From Diphasiastrum complanatum (Eukaryota > Streptophyta > Lycopodiopsida > Lycopodiales > Lycopodiaceae), in contig CM055109.1 of assembly GCA_029204225.1 (NCBI GenBank), positions 23,402,422 through 23,466,421 on the forward strand: a stretch of 64,000 nt of DNA. The letters are read 5' to 3'. The notes beneath the pieces were generated by a model. The model had not been told where the DNA came from. It searched no databases and worked only from the letters and a program-made list of their open reading frames with translations. The position numbers and the translations under genes are program-made. Shown here piece after piece: positions 1-11,200 of this stretch (the stretch's first letter is position 1; each line of letters opens with the position of its first letter).

Positions 1-99
1 GCCATGACCCTTACAACAATTTCTACTTTCGATTTTATTTATTTGCAATATGTTGGGAATACCTCCAACAGGACCCACGGCCTGAAGTAGTGCCGGTCC

Positions 100-1240
100 C
101 TCGGCACTCTGCCGATTCAGTACAAAGTTCGCGTGGTTCGCCTCTGATGGATGAGATATCCGGTGACGTCTTCCATGAATTCCAATCGTGCTAGATTTTT
201 CTTGTTTTTCTGAGTAAGGAATGACTTATGTACACCGGTTAGCCAGGCTTGGTCGACCCATTGTTGGAATATGCTTGGCCAGGGATCGCCGAGCAAGCTC
301 ACTCTATAGTACACTCTCGCCACTGGTAGTTGAACTTCAACTTCTTTCAAGGACAGGGCGGTATTGGAATCAAAACAAACAGTCGACAAAAAGTAGTCCC
401 ATTTGGTCGAGACTCCCATCAAAAATTCTAAGTCTCGGGCGTATGTTGCGGCCGCGCGGACTATTGGCTATGGGCAGGTGAGAAATTGTTGTGAAAACTG
501 GACGAGAGTCCTCTTGGCGTCTACGTCCGTTTGTCACCCATACTGTGATTCTATCTTCAGCCAATTCCTTGTGTGGATCGTGATTTTGTCCAGAGGGGTG
601 CCGCACTCCGCCCATTTAGATCTTCGAGGGTAGGGGAGGTAGTGGGTATTGACCCGTAACTGCTTGGGACTGGTAACGTATGCCCTGATGGCCACATGGT
701 TATACAGCCTTTTTCTCCATGTTGGCTGAGTGCCTAAGGTGGGAATATAGGCCAACTCATTGCCCTTGATCTCCTTTATTGTCACTAAGAGTTGCCAGTT
801 GTCGCGCGAGCTTTTATGTGGGAACTATGCCAGATAGGAGTTGATTTCGTCCTCTATCAAGGTCGGCTTTTTGAACGTGTGGCTAGTGGAGATCGATCTC
901 GAGCCTTGTGAGGATGAGGCTGTATCTTGCCCTTGGGTGTCAGCTCCTGAGGTATCCTGGGGCCCCTGTTCTTGTGCACCCGAGCCATAATCTGGACTGC
1001 TTGCCCCTGCTGCTTGTTTACCCTTGTTTTGACTGGAGCCGGCCTATGTAGCATCGAAGACAGGTGGCGCTGGAATTACCATCGGGGCTGGTTGGGGTTT
1101 CTACTCCATGAACCTTTGACAGGCCTCGAGGGCTTGCTTGGCCTGGGCCAATTCTTGATTGGCACTTGCTCTATATTTGTCAAACTCCGTCTGGTAGCTG
1201 TTCAACATTTGGTTGTAAACTTGCACCTAATGCCGAAATC
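100..1240 (-). pseudogene. Broken extra ORF of a Gypsy-type element (ORF-X copy)
   Basis: Read on the minus strand this stretch is a long frame broken by stops and frameshifts. From about 1240 downward it encodes a coiled-coil-like segment rich in Gln, Ala and Glu, then a Gly/Ser/Gln-rich linker, then a basic segment with Trp and Arg (TWRKRLYNHVAIRAYV, about 690-740). Near its end, about 290-370, the pattern NxAL...E...AR.YYR matches the end of the minus-strand ORF at 19765-20223 (NEALQSEEDHEMMARLYYR), so both appear to be copies of one protein. In the large Gypsy element that ORF lies after integrase, in the place where some plant Gypsy lineages carry an additional ORF. Function is unknown; no enzymatic motif is visible. 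The remnant is cut off near 1300, where a plus-strand Copia fragment begins. Confidence 0.5.
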
Positions 1241-1314
1241 TTGTATGCAAAATCCACAAGGCGCTCTACGGGCTGAAACAGTCATCCAGAATCTGGTTCT
1301 AGAAGATCAACACA

Positions 1315-2377
1315 TTTCCGATAGTGAATGGTTTTACTCAAAACTCGGCAGACTCGAATGTCTACTTCAAGTCTGTATCAGAGTATTTCATCATCATCAC
1401 TCTCTATGTAGATGATACACTCTTATTCAGTAACAATCTAAATCTGATAAAGGATACAAAATGCATGCTGGTCCAAGAATACAAGATGACTGACATGGGT
1501 CCAGCCACTAATTTCTTGGAATCCAATCCAACGAGATCGACCCAACAGACTGATTTTTATCAATCAGCAATGATATCTCAACAACGTGCTGAAAAAGTAT
1601 GGAATGGCCAACTGCAAACCAAGTCACTTTCCACTTGACCCTGGACTAAAGTTATCAAAGGAATAGTCTCCTCAAACTGAGGCAGAAAAAGAAGAGATGA
1701 AGCGCTACCCATTTTGATCCATCATCGGCTCACTGATGTATGCAATGATTTGCACGCCACTAGACCTTGCACATTTGATCAGTACACTTAGCCAGTTTTT
1801 GTCAAATATAGGCTTAACTCATTAGAAAATACTAACAAAGGTCATGAAGTACATCCAAGCAACAAAAACTCTCAACATCTACTACGGAGGCAGCCACACT
1901 GCCAACATCCTTGAAGCTTACACAGATGCGAATTGGGCAAGAGATGCCGACACCAGAAAATCAACTTCTGGATTTGTATTTTCTTAGAACCAAGGCCCAA
2001 TCTCATGGAATAGCCGAAAGCATACCTCAGTTGCATTATCATCAACAGAATCCGAATACATAGCTGCCACAAATGCAACCAAAGAGGCGATCTGGCTAAG
2101 GCAACTGCTTGTAGACATCAACCTTGCACAAACACTTCCTACAAAAATCTATTGTGACAATCAAAACACAATAGTGTTATCTCTCAATCCGAGATTTCAC
2201 TTGCGAAGCAAACATATCGAAATCAAGTATCATTACCTTAGAGAGAAAGTGCATAGCAAGGAAGTAGCATTGGTTTTCTGTAGAACAAACTACTTCACAA
2301 AGGCTCTATCAAAGGAGCAACATCTCAGATTTAATGATATGTTAAATTTGAAGATAGATTTTTCAGGATCCACATTA
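1315..2377 (+). pseudogene. Copia RT (C-terminal part) and RNase H, degenerate
   Basis: This is the back half of a Ty1/Copia polyprotein. Reverse transcriptase begins abruptly near 1315 with the segment preceding the catalytic box; LYVDDTLLFSNNLNLI (about 1400-1450) carries the YVDD motif, so the fingers and upstream gag, protease and integrase are missing. RNase H follows at about 1840-2340 with YTDANWARD, the STESEYIA motif, IYCDNQ and SKHIEIKYHYLRE, the usual Copia order. In-frame stops (for example near 1635 and 1985) and frame changes make it non-coding. It runs into a polypurine tract at 2377-2385 and a 3' LTR, so the 3' end of the element is in place while the 5' end has been replaced by unrelated sequence. 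Recognition is firm; loss of function is directly visible. Confidence 0.88.
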
Positions 2378-2385
2378 AGGGGGAG

Positions 2386-2945
2386 TGTTAGATTTCTTAT
2401 GCTAAGTCTTAAACAAATCGTTCAAGTAATGGGCATCCTGAAAATCGAAACCCGACTACATGTTTCGGACCTTCACATTTTTCCATTTGAGATTTTTTGT
2501 GCCTTAAATGTTTTTAAGGCACCTTCACCTTTTTCGCCTTTTTTGCACCTTCGCAAAAAATGTGACACAGTGGCCAGAATGCCTTGAAATCCATTTCGGG
2601 CCCACCTTCGTCTTTTTCACATTTTTCCCTGCCTTCACTCTAGAGGCACCTTCGGGATCTACATATCTTCAATCTAACGGCACCTTCGAATTTTTCCGAG
2701 TTTTTGCTACATTGGCAAACTGACGTCGCCAACTTAGCATCAACCCTAAAAACAGCTGGACAACCAAATATCCTAAGGGAGGTTACCAACTTTGTACATA
2801 TACAAAACTGGAGTAAATGGCATTTAAGGCTTATATGATATTTGTCTCTCGACACTTGTAAATATATATACTAGCTGAATCAAGCTATGTAAGTGTGTTT
2901 TTTTTCAATCAGAGTTATCTGTAGCCAGCGTTATCATGCTCAACA
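2386..2945 (+). repeat. 3' LTR of the upstream Copia remnant
   Basis: A polypurine tract AAGGGGGAG (2377-2385) immediately precedes TGTTAGATTTC, the expected start of a Copia 3' LTR. A TATA-like run lies at 2861-2870. The best end is the AACA at 2942-2945, forming TGTT...AACA termini. The decamer GGCACCTTCG and close variants recur several times at about 2515-2695, and the reverse form appears near 13790, in the LTR region of another Copia remnant. No second copy of this LTR lies upstream, so the right boundary is inferred from the termini only. Confidence 0.55.
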
Positions 2946-3094
2946 AGCTGAAGTTATTACTTCAAGCCATTGTACTCACTGTTGATATTAATCATAGTGC
3001 AATTTTTGTCTCACTACTGTATTGTTCATTTGCGCAATTTGTATGAATCATTCTTCTTGAATATTTCTGCTGCTAATTGTTGTGTTTCCGTTCC

Positions 3095-4060
3095 TAAACG
3101 CCTATGCTCAAAGCTTCGAGCTTTCGTTGCCGGTCATCTCCACGTTTTACGACACCGAGAAGTGCTAGCTAAGAATGATAGGAAGATATTATGTGAGCCT
3201 CATGGTGAATCCCAAAAGAAATGGAATGACCATGTAGGAGTTAGTATTTTTAGGCATTTGAAATAAATGCAAGTAGACCCCTCTTAGAAAAGTAGAGTGA
3301 GTCACTTTTGATGGTGATCTCTAGTGGAGAAGGTAATTCTACTTGTAATTTGTTTTAATGTGGAATTGCCGCATGGGCTCCACCTAGGTGACTCTCTTGC
3401 TTATTTCAGAGGTCACCTCTTTCTAGAGGGGAGCTTTTTGTGTAATGCAACTACTCCATGTCCAAATGAGAAGAGCCTCCACAAGTTTTATGCATTCAAC
3501 TAGCTCCTTGATCATGATTGTTTTCTTGAGTGATGCTCTTATGATCATGCCCTTCCATTCTTTATGTGTGGTTGTGGATCTAGTTTAGTTTCTTCCTTTA
3601 TGTAGCATGGAATAGAGTAGTGTGGATTAGATTTCTTGTTTTTTGTGGATTAAAGTAGGATTCAAGCATTCAAGTAAAATATGTAGGCTAGAAATGTGGT
3701 TTAGATCTTGCAAATCCATATACATTCTAGTTCTTGATGTTCTTGGGATGTCCAAGAATCAAGAAATGTGTGTTTCTTGATTGTTGGACCTTCAAAATGC
3801 TATCTATTTAGTTTCTTGTTTCTTGCATTTTGGTTGAATGTATGTCCAGATTAGTTTTCAGTTGTAAGGATATGCTAGTTTCATTTTGCAGCAATCTATT
3901 TTGTGGAAATCCATTGATGTTCAACTGAGCAGCATGTTGATTTCTTGATTGAACATTTTGGCTTGCATGTTTGGTATTGAATGCACGTGAGTACAGTTCA
4001 AGAGAGACCTTCCCGAGTGTCCTGGTCGTGTGAGAAGGGTTCATCATAGTTACCATGTTG
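3095..4060 (+). repeat. Diverged plus-strand copy of the large Gypsy LTR
   Basis: This segment aligns, in opposite orientation and with many substitutions and gaps, to the LTRs at 16596-18354 and 30145-31905. Shared landmarks in order are GCTAGCTAAGAATGA with GTGAGCCTCATGGTGAATCC (3160-3215), ACCATGTAGGAG, AGTAGACCCCTCTTA (3272), TTGATGGTGATCTCTAGTGG, GGCTCCACCTAGGTGACTC, CTCTTGCTTATTT, and further on GGAATAGAGTAGTGTGGATT and GAAATGTGTGTTTCTTGATT (3765-3783). It is much more diverged than the three younger copies are from each other. No coding interior of the same element was recognised next to it, so it may be a solo or truncated LTR. Confidence 0.6.
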
Positions 4061-5640
4061 AGTGCTTCAACCACACACTCCCCACAATACTCCTCTCAAT
4101 AGAATGACACTACTACCACTCCCCAAGAGGCTCAATCCAAGTCCCCTTCACCTCCTTCACCAATTCCTCCTTTTGCACCAAAATCACAATCATAGCCCGA
4201 CACTACTATTCATATCACCTTTTACAATCTACCTCTTTTTAAAAAGCTATGTCCTTTTTTTGCACGAGGCTTTTATATGTATTATACTCAATACTCTTGG
4301 TAACATGTATTGAAACACCATCAATCTATCACAGTAGGTTAGCAAGCTTCCCCATACTTTTTCATAAGACATTGTGACCATGATGGCCATGGTTGACACT
4401 ACCGTACCTATTACACAAACTACTCCACCTCCAATTCCTCCTCCCCCTCACACACAAGCTTCTTTTTCTTTCAATTTTGGTGCGTCCATTATCGTTGCCC
4501 CTATACAAATACAACATGGAGAATTTCATCTCCCAAGTCGTACATGTTACACTCCTAGCAACATGCCAATATGGTTTGCCAAATAATAGATCAACTGGCA
4601 AGGTGAATTAACGTATCCAAGAGGTCACAAGGAGCTGTTGACAAATTCTTCTACTTATGCTCTGTCAATGGGTTTGTTTCTTACTTATCTGGTTACAGTT
4701 CTGTTCTACTTGTTACCAGTCTTCTTTGGGCATTTCTTGGTGTTTATCTAGCTCGTTTCAATGCCCAGAACAGGCAGATAGAAATCAGCAACGTTGTAGT
4801 ATGGTCCTGCCTGTCAGAGGTTGGCTAGGTTAACTTGGAGACCTTAGAGCTAATGGTTGATCATTTGTGTTTGTAGGCCACCAATAGTGACTCATTGTGG
4901 CTTGATTAGCACTTGGCATATTTCTTTATGAATTAGAGATTTCCAATTGTAGGAAGGAGGAGAGATAGTAGCATTTTTGTGTAACCATACAAGAGGTATT
5001 TAAAAAGGGATTGCCAGAGAATGGGGTGTGAGCAATTTCAAGCAAAAGATGCACACCTCCTTAGCCGAAATGTGTGCATATACATATTTATACCTTTGTT
5101 ACATGCACCTTTTGCTCGGAAGTGAACAAAAGTTATGACAAAAAAAGAAGAAAAAAATTTTCACTTCGAGGAAGGACCCTTTCCTTGGACCATTTTGCCC
5201 ATCAAGGGGATGCTTCCTCGAAAATAACTTATGGTCTCCAAAGCTTGCTCTAAAAATCATCAAAGTAGATCAATTGATTCATTAATCACAAAATTGAACG
5301 ACCATCCGTGTAAGCAATAGGACGTTAACTACTAAAAAATGAATAGGAATTCTAAATTCTTGGCCAAATTTCAAAATGCGATGAATGTGAACATTTAAAA
5401 AAGAAGAAAAATTGGGCACGCAGGAGGACAAGGTAGTCCATTCACTATGAGAAGCTTCGCCTTACGTTGGGCATTCAATCTATTACAAAATCAAGAAAAA
5501 ATAAAGATTGCTTAAATTCAAATAAAAAACTCAAAACCTCAATCACTTAAGATTGACAACTCATGCATTCAATATATCAAAAAATCAACAAACAAAGAAC
5601 TTTAAAATGGATATAGCTAGCCTTATAAAAATAAAGATTG
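4061..5640. other. No gene recognised
   Basis: Short proline-rich frames at about 4374-4611 have no recognisable domain and no extended coding pattern. The rest is AT-rich with many stops in all frames. Confidence 0.5.
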
Positions 5641-6215
5641 CATAAAATTCATTTTGTTGCCCAAATTAACTCAAGACTGACACATTAAGTTTTAGTAGAT
5701 TGTCGTGATAGATTAGCGTCAGTGCTCACAAAAAACGGACAAATACAAATAGCCCAATTGTTGACATTTATTTTTTACCGCTTCAGTTTAGATTTATAGG
5801 ATTTTTTATAACACTCAAAATCAGCTAGTTTTAGCTATAAATCTTTGGTTTTAAGGTTTTATTTTAAGCTTTTACCGATTCCATAGTAGTTTTGTGGGTT
5901 CCGAGTTTATAAGATTGGTTTGAAACTTTTTTACGAGTACTGATTAGCGTGCATAATTTAAAAAAAAAAAAACTCATTTTCTTGCCTAAACTCACTTAAG
6001 ATTGATGTGTAAGCCTATAACAAATTGTTGTGATAGATTCGCGTGGATAATATATTATAAAAAAAAAAACTCATTTTATTGCCCAAATTCACTTAAGACT
6101 AACACTAATAGATTGATTAGCGTGCGTAAATCTTCTTTGAAAAAAACTCATTTCATTGGCCCAAACTCACTTAAGATTGACACGTCAGCTTTTAACAAAT
6201 TGTTGTAATATATTA
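5641..6215. repeat. Four imperfect copies of an 80-110 bp unit
   Basis: A unit starting AACTCATTTT.TTGCCCAAA and continuing with CTCACTTAAGATTGACA and (in most copies) ACAAATTGTTGTGATAGATT recurs at about 5645-5720, 5968-6050, 6070-6128 and 6147-6215. Most copies follow an A-run. The copies are diverged and unevenly spaced, with about 240 bp of AT-rich sequence between the first two. They lie just upstream of the MITE-like element and the bromodomain-NET gene. Confidence 0.7.
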
Positions 6216-6223
6216 TTGTTATT

Positions 6224-6406
6224 GCAACAAACCTAAATAAGAGCACAACATAGAGCCACCTTGTCACACGTCGAGCTGGGAGCCAAATTAGTACGCAGCG
6301 CAGATTTGTACGAAGCAATCCTTCCCTAAACACACGTACTAATTTGGCTCTCAGCTCGACGCATGGCAGGGTGCCTCTGCGTTGTGCTCTTATTTAGCTT
6401 TGTCGC
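6224..6406. mobile_element. MITE-like element with long terminal inverted repeats
   Basis: The left arm (6224-6295) and right arm (6335-6406) are near-perfect reverse complements over roughly 70 bp; both contain CTAAATAAGAGCACAAC, GTCGAGCTG.GAGCCAAA and TTAGTACG on the appropriate strand. About 40 bp separate the arms. There is no coding capacity, and the compact hairpin structure is typical of a miniature inverted-repeat transposable element. A clear target-site duplication was not identified, so the superfamily is unassigned. It lies about 45 bp upstream of the TATA box of the bromodomain-NET gene. Confidence 0.75.
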
Positions 6407-6450
6407 GCTCCCAGTCACCTACACCCATGCGAGAGAAGGGGTGGGTATCC

Positions 6451-6458
6451 ATATATAT
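6451..6458 (+). promoter_or_regulatory. TATA box of the bromodomain-NET gene
   Basis: ATATATAT sits in a locally GC-richer context, about 290 bp before the only plausible ATG (6749). This spacing allows a 5' UTR of roughly 260 bp that would include the GAAA and GAC/GGA runs. Confidence 0.45.
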
Positions 6459-6589
6459 GGCCCCTTAAGCTCCCAAAGAAGATTTTGGGACAATGTTTTG
6501 GTTGGCCGATGACGTGGTGCTCGAGGAATCATTTAAGAAAAAACGTGTGATTGATGCGACGGGGGAAGGAGCGCGTCTGCTCACAAACG

Positions 6590-6653
6590 AAAGAAAGAAA
6601 GAAAGAAAGAAAGAAGACGACGACGACGACGGAGGAGGAGGAGGAGGAAGGAG
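6590..6653 (+). repeat. GAAA, GAC and GGA short tandem runs
   Basis: A (GAAA)n run is followed directly by GAC and GGA triplet runs, in the presumed 5' leader of the bromodomain-NET gene. A short overlapping frame (6493-6687) reads through them but looks like leader sequence. Confidence 0.8.
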
Positions 6654-6748
6654 GAATGAGGAGGAGGCAATAATCGCAGTATTGTGAGGAATTCTTGAAG
6701 CAATATCAGCCCAATTACGCAGAGAGTTATAGAAGCGGAGCTGGCTCG

Positions 6749-7585
6749 ATGGACGCAGAAGCAGTCAGGCCTGAGTTGGATTTAATTCGGAGCCGGTGCT
6801 TGAATGTATTGGACGAACTGTTAAGCTACAAGTATGCAAAGTACTACGCAAAGCCAGTGGCTGAACTTTGGCCAGGCGAGATTAAACGTTATCTGAAAAA
6901 AATCAAAGCTCCAATGGACCTGGGCACTGTCAGATCTAAGTTGGTCCAAGGACAATATGTCGATCCTGTCCTAGAATTAGCTGCTGATGTACGCCTAGTG
7001 TTCGCAAACGCAATAGAGTATAATAAATCGGATACTATATTTTACGTCCGCGCAAAAGAACTTAAGGAAAAATTTGAGGAAAAGCTCAGACAATTGAAAC
7101 TGGAGCTGGATCGAAACACGGATGATGAGCCGAGTACAGCCCATTCTTCCTTACAGATCCAGATTCCAGCGACGGGAACTAGTGCTGGACCAACTCAGAG
7201 CAGTGTAGCAGCTCCTCCACAATGGTTACTGGTGTCCCTCCAAAGTCAAACAGGAAGGGACGTTAATCCAGAGAGGACATTAAGACGCAGGGAGCCGCCA
7301 AGTAGGAAGGGAGGGCGAAGTGTTTCTAAACAAGGTGGCGAGAGTATTCTAACGGCCAGGGAAAGAGAGAACTTGCCACATTTACTGATTGATCTTCCTA
7401 AACATAAAATGCAATCGGTGCTGGAGGTGTTGAGAGAAAAATATCCAAACAGGTTAGACGTTTCCACGGCCGAAATAGAGGTGAATTTGGGCAGGCTTGA
7501 TATGTCGACGTTGTACCAGCTATACAGAATTGGCTTGAATTGGAAGAAGAGCAAAAATAAGTACTTTAGGGAACATGGTTTGTAG
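6749..7585 (+). CDS. Bromodomain-NET (BET/GTE-like) chromatin reader, intronless
   Basis: The predicted 278-residue nuclear protein should bind acetylated histone lysines and link them to transcription partners, as plant GTE/BET proteins do. The bromodomain spans about residues 14-116. It keeps the PMDLGTV segment at 55-61 and the Tyr91-Asn92 pair, whose Asn is the usual acetyl-lysine contact. A linker of about 80 residues ends in basic patches (RTLRRREPPSRKGGR). A NET domain follows at about 200-268 (LTARERENLPHLLIDLP ... WKKSK). The ATG at 6749 is chosen because it is the first in frame; the frame is open from about 6674 but has only a TTG near 6695. The protein is short for the family, and the whole gene is a single open exon, whereas plant GTE genes usually have introns. 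A TATA box lies at 6451. It could be a retrocopy, but no stop or frameshift is present, which argues for function. Confidence 0.88.
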   Translation: MDAEAVRPELDLIRSRCLNVLDELLSYKYAKYYAKPVAELWPGEIKRYLKKIKAPMDLGTVRSKLVQGQYVDPVLELAADVRLVFANAIEYNKSDTIFYVRAKELKEKFEEKLRQLKLELDRNTDDEPSTAHSSLQIQIPATGTSAGPTQSSVAAPPQWLLVSLQSQTGRDVNPERTLRRREPPSRKGGRSVSKQGGESILTARERENLPHLLIDLPKHKMQSVLEVLREKYPNRLDVSTAEIEVNLGRLDMSTLYQLYRIGLNWKKSKNKYFREHGL

Positions 7586-7601
7586 GATCAGATACTCAAC
7601 C

Positions 7602-7603
<2 letters not shown>

Positions 7604-7640
<37 letters not shown>
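7604..7640. repeat. (CT)n microsatellite
   Basis: Pure CT run just after the stop codon of the bromodomain-NET gene, probably in its 3' UTR. Confidence 0.95.
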
Positions 7641-7643
<3 letters not shown>

Positions 7644-7775
7644 AACCCTGACCCTGATTGCACTCCGCCCACCAAATTTACACAATCCAATGACATCAAT
7701 ACTCCTCCAATGATCTTAAAACTCAGTATGTTTTGACACTCAGTATGTATCAGAATCAGAAGCTAGAACAACGTG

Positions 7776-7930
7776 GATTAAGTACACAACTGGTACCAAA
7801 ACCTGACACACAGATCATCAGAAGCTAGCAAAGCATGAATTTACCACACAATCTACACCAGAATTTGACACAAAAATCATCACAAGCAAGAAAAGCATGC
7901 ATTTTTTATACAATCTGCACCAAATCCTTG
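7776..7930. repeat. 62-bp degenerate tandem repeat, about 2.5 copies
   Basis: Units start near 7776, 7838 and 7900. Each carries ACACAA(C/T)..(G/T)(A/C)ACCA and, in the two complete units, ends in AAAGCATG after a segment like ATCATCA.AAGC. Confidence 0.7.
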
Positions 7931-7975
7931 AGCACTACTCTTCCATAACAGCCATGCCTCCTTTTCCCTCAACAC

Positions 7976-7997
7976 CACCTCCTTTATGCAACATCCA

Positions 7998-8056
<59 letters not shown>

Positions 8057-8127
8057 CCCATTATGTACAAAAAGATGAAAGTACATAGAATAATAATGCC
8101 AAACATACCTCCTTTATGCAACATCCA

Positions 8128-8186
<59 letters not shown>

Positions 8187-8237
8187 CCCATTATGTACAA
8201 AAAGATGAAAGTACATAGAATAATAATGCCAAACATA
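7976..8237. repeat. Perfect-flank 131-bp tandem duplication containing (CT)n
   Basis: Unit 1 (7976-8106) and unit 2 (8107-8237) share identical flanks: ACCTCCTTTATGCAACATCC before a CT run (8001-8051; 8131-8181), and CAAATTCCCATTATGTAC through CCAAACAT after it. The second CT run is interrupted by one A. The near-identity indicates a recent duplication. Confidence 0.92.
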
Positions 8238-11200
8238 AACCCTTAATTAATTACTCAAAATCTATTGCTTGATGTAAGTCACTAACTAGAATAGTGCCAC
8301 TAATAGGTGATCCAAAGAGTCATTGAAGCAGTCGCTCCTTCAAATCGAGCTCGTGGAAGAATTAAAAGCGCTTGTGAACGTTGCAAAGGAATAGAAATAC
8401 ATTGATCGTAGAAAGAAAGAATGACGAATGATAACGTGACATTTTGTCCCTGGCATTTCACAACAAGAACCGCACAGAACTACAAAAAATCATTAAACTT
8501 TTTGTGAAGACACCCATATGTTTCCAAACGCTGTTTTGAGTCCGCTGTGAAGCAGTTGGCGCAAAGGGGATGAAATCTTCACCAGGCACACGATCATTGT
8601 AATCACCATAACACATATTGTATGAGACTTGAGTTTAAAGCATGAACCCGAATTTTTTTACAAAAGCTAAGTCGAGTTAGCATTTAGGGCACACTAGCTT
8701 AGGGCATAGCATCATTCCCTCTCTTATTGTTAGGCTATTAAAAAAATTTCAATCACGTGATGACAATAGACTACTAAAGGGTGAGAATTTAGATATAATT
8801 ATACAAGTGTGACATTGAACTAGGGTAGTATTGTATTGTCACACGTCGACCTCTAAGCTCTAGGAAATTACTGAGTAGTAATCTGGTTTTCCATTTCAAC
8901 ACAATCCATTTCAAAAACCTAGTGTCTAGCTTCGAAGCTCCATCAGGGAGTTTAGGATTTAGTATAGGGCCAACCTTGTGGCTCCATCACATGGTCCAAT
9001 TAAACATAGGGTCTAAAAAGGCCTGCAAATCAATCACTACTCATTGGTTGTTGAAACCAATGAAGATTAACAATTGATGAGGATAAGAAGTAGTTTTGAA
9101 ATCTTGATATAGTATGGTATTGTGCAGTTATCATTCAATGAGAAGATAGCCATAGAATAAGAACTCCATGTGTGCTACCTTGTGTATGATCCATGTATCA
9201 CAATATTTGTTTGAAATATCTTTTCCTATACATGAATGATTTTGTAACTTGTTTGATCCATTTGATTTGGTGTTGTATATAATGGTTAAATCTCAAAATT
9301 TTAGCATTAGTTAGAGCCATAGAAGCTTAGTTGTGAAGTATGATCAACTTTTTATTGTGTACAAAAATCACCCTAGACTTTTAGAATATATTTCTTTGTA
9401 GATTTATAGTGTGCATGCAATGTTTACAAAAGAAAAATAAGATCTTGAGAAGAAGTACAACCAATTCAACATGTGACTCCTACTCACTTTATTTTATCTT
9501 ATGAGATTCTAGGGCCAAAATAAACAAAAATGATCGACCATTTAGTTCCTTTGTCTATTTCGAATATGACCCATAAATTTGATCCCAGTCGACTATCAAC
9601 TTTAGGGTTGATATACAAAATCAATCTTCGAGGTCGAAATACATGACATGATACTCAAAATGATGCCCACGCAATGCCTAGTCCAGTTCAATCATCCAAA
9701 CTTGCATTTTCGAACTCTTGCAGCTGATCATAATCTCTATACATTTCTCACTAAAGTAAAGATCAACATGTACTTTAAATGGTCGTTGGGTCTACTAATC
9801 TTGTTTAGAGACTTAATGAGTTCTCGTAAACATCCAACAACTGTATCTAAATGTAACAAAAATGAGTGAGTGCTAGTTACTTGGTTGATTGGAGGTCGAC
9901 AAGAGTAGCGAAGTCTCTTTAGCAGATTATGCATAGCACAATTTATCTTTAAAGCTTAGTAAGCTGCCTCAACAACTGATCGCTCTATTTTGTATATTGT
10001 TTGTGAATGCAATACATTTTAGACTTGTTTTACTACTTTCATGTCTAGTATTATTTATGTTTATTCGTCGAATGATCTGTATGATCACACTTCTCATTTT
10101 TGTTTTGCTTTTTATTTTTCCATTTCATGTCAATATACTACTATATCTATCATCTATTGCATGTAATTAGTCCGTGAGCCTAATCATAATGCTAAATATA
10201 GCCATGGAACTAAATTAGAATTAGAATCAGTTAATAGAATGGCTTGATCAACCACGTTATATATGTAAAAGCAAGTTTGTAATAATGGTTGGAAGGCCTA
10301 GTTTAGCTAAATAAGGTCCCAAACTTGTACTAGAGGCACAAAGGACCACTACAAATAGCAAAGGTCATGCTAAATTTGGAAGCTATTCTACACTTGTGAT
10401 TTTTGAACTTTTAATATTCTTGAAGCTTCTCTTGGAGAGCTTTCTTCATGTAATTTGTGGTTTATGTGCCTAAAATCATATGAGAGCTTTGATCATGCTC
10501 TATATTCAGGCTGAATGTGTTGAATGATCAATAATGATGAATAATATTTCCTTACTTTACCTATTTTGGAAAAGGTTTGCTACTTCTATCTAATTACTTG
10601 ATTTCTTGATGATGTTCCTAATTTGTTTTGTCTTTTCATGCTAATTTGATGTTCAAGAATAGATTAGATGTTTGAATGCTAAGATCACATAAAAGTTTCA
10701 ATTTTAGAACATCAGATCTTTTTCCCATAAGATCTAGTGGGTTTTTTTTTTTTAATTTAATAGAGTTTCTTTTCACTAGTTTCTTTGATTTTTCAATTTT
10801 CAAAATGTTTTTGTTGAATTTAACACGTGTGGGAGTGCCACAAAATGTGTTATTGATCTCCTAAGGCTTTGTGTTTGCACATAGATCACACGTAGATTCA
10901 AAACCAAGATCTATTCCATAAATCTAAGGCAAGAGCACATTACTACATGCCTAAATCAACCATACAAGTACTTTCACATGTGTGGAGACTTGTATTACAA
11001 CAAACCAAGTATGGAAATTCCCTCCTCTGGGTAGAGAGAGAATCCAATTCAAGAAAAGTCAAGTAGAGAGAAAAAACCAATTTGACTCAAAATAGTGTAG
11101 AAACCTCAACACTCCAAAAACTCCAAATACAAATAGATTGATCTCCTATATGTAGCTACTCGAGGTAGAGGGGAGTGTAAGATGATTGGACCCCTTATTT

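Noticed and set aside
6493-6687. Short frame overlapping the GAAA and GGA runs before the bromodomain-NET gene
   Set aside because: Low-complexity Lys/Asp/Gly runs in a likely 5' leader, and a different frame from the main ORF.
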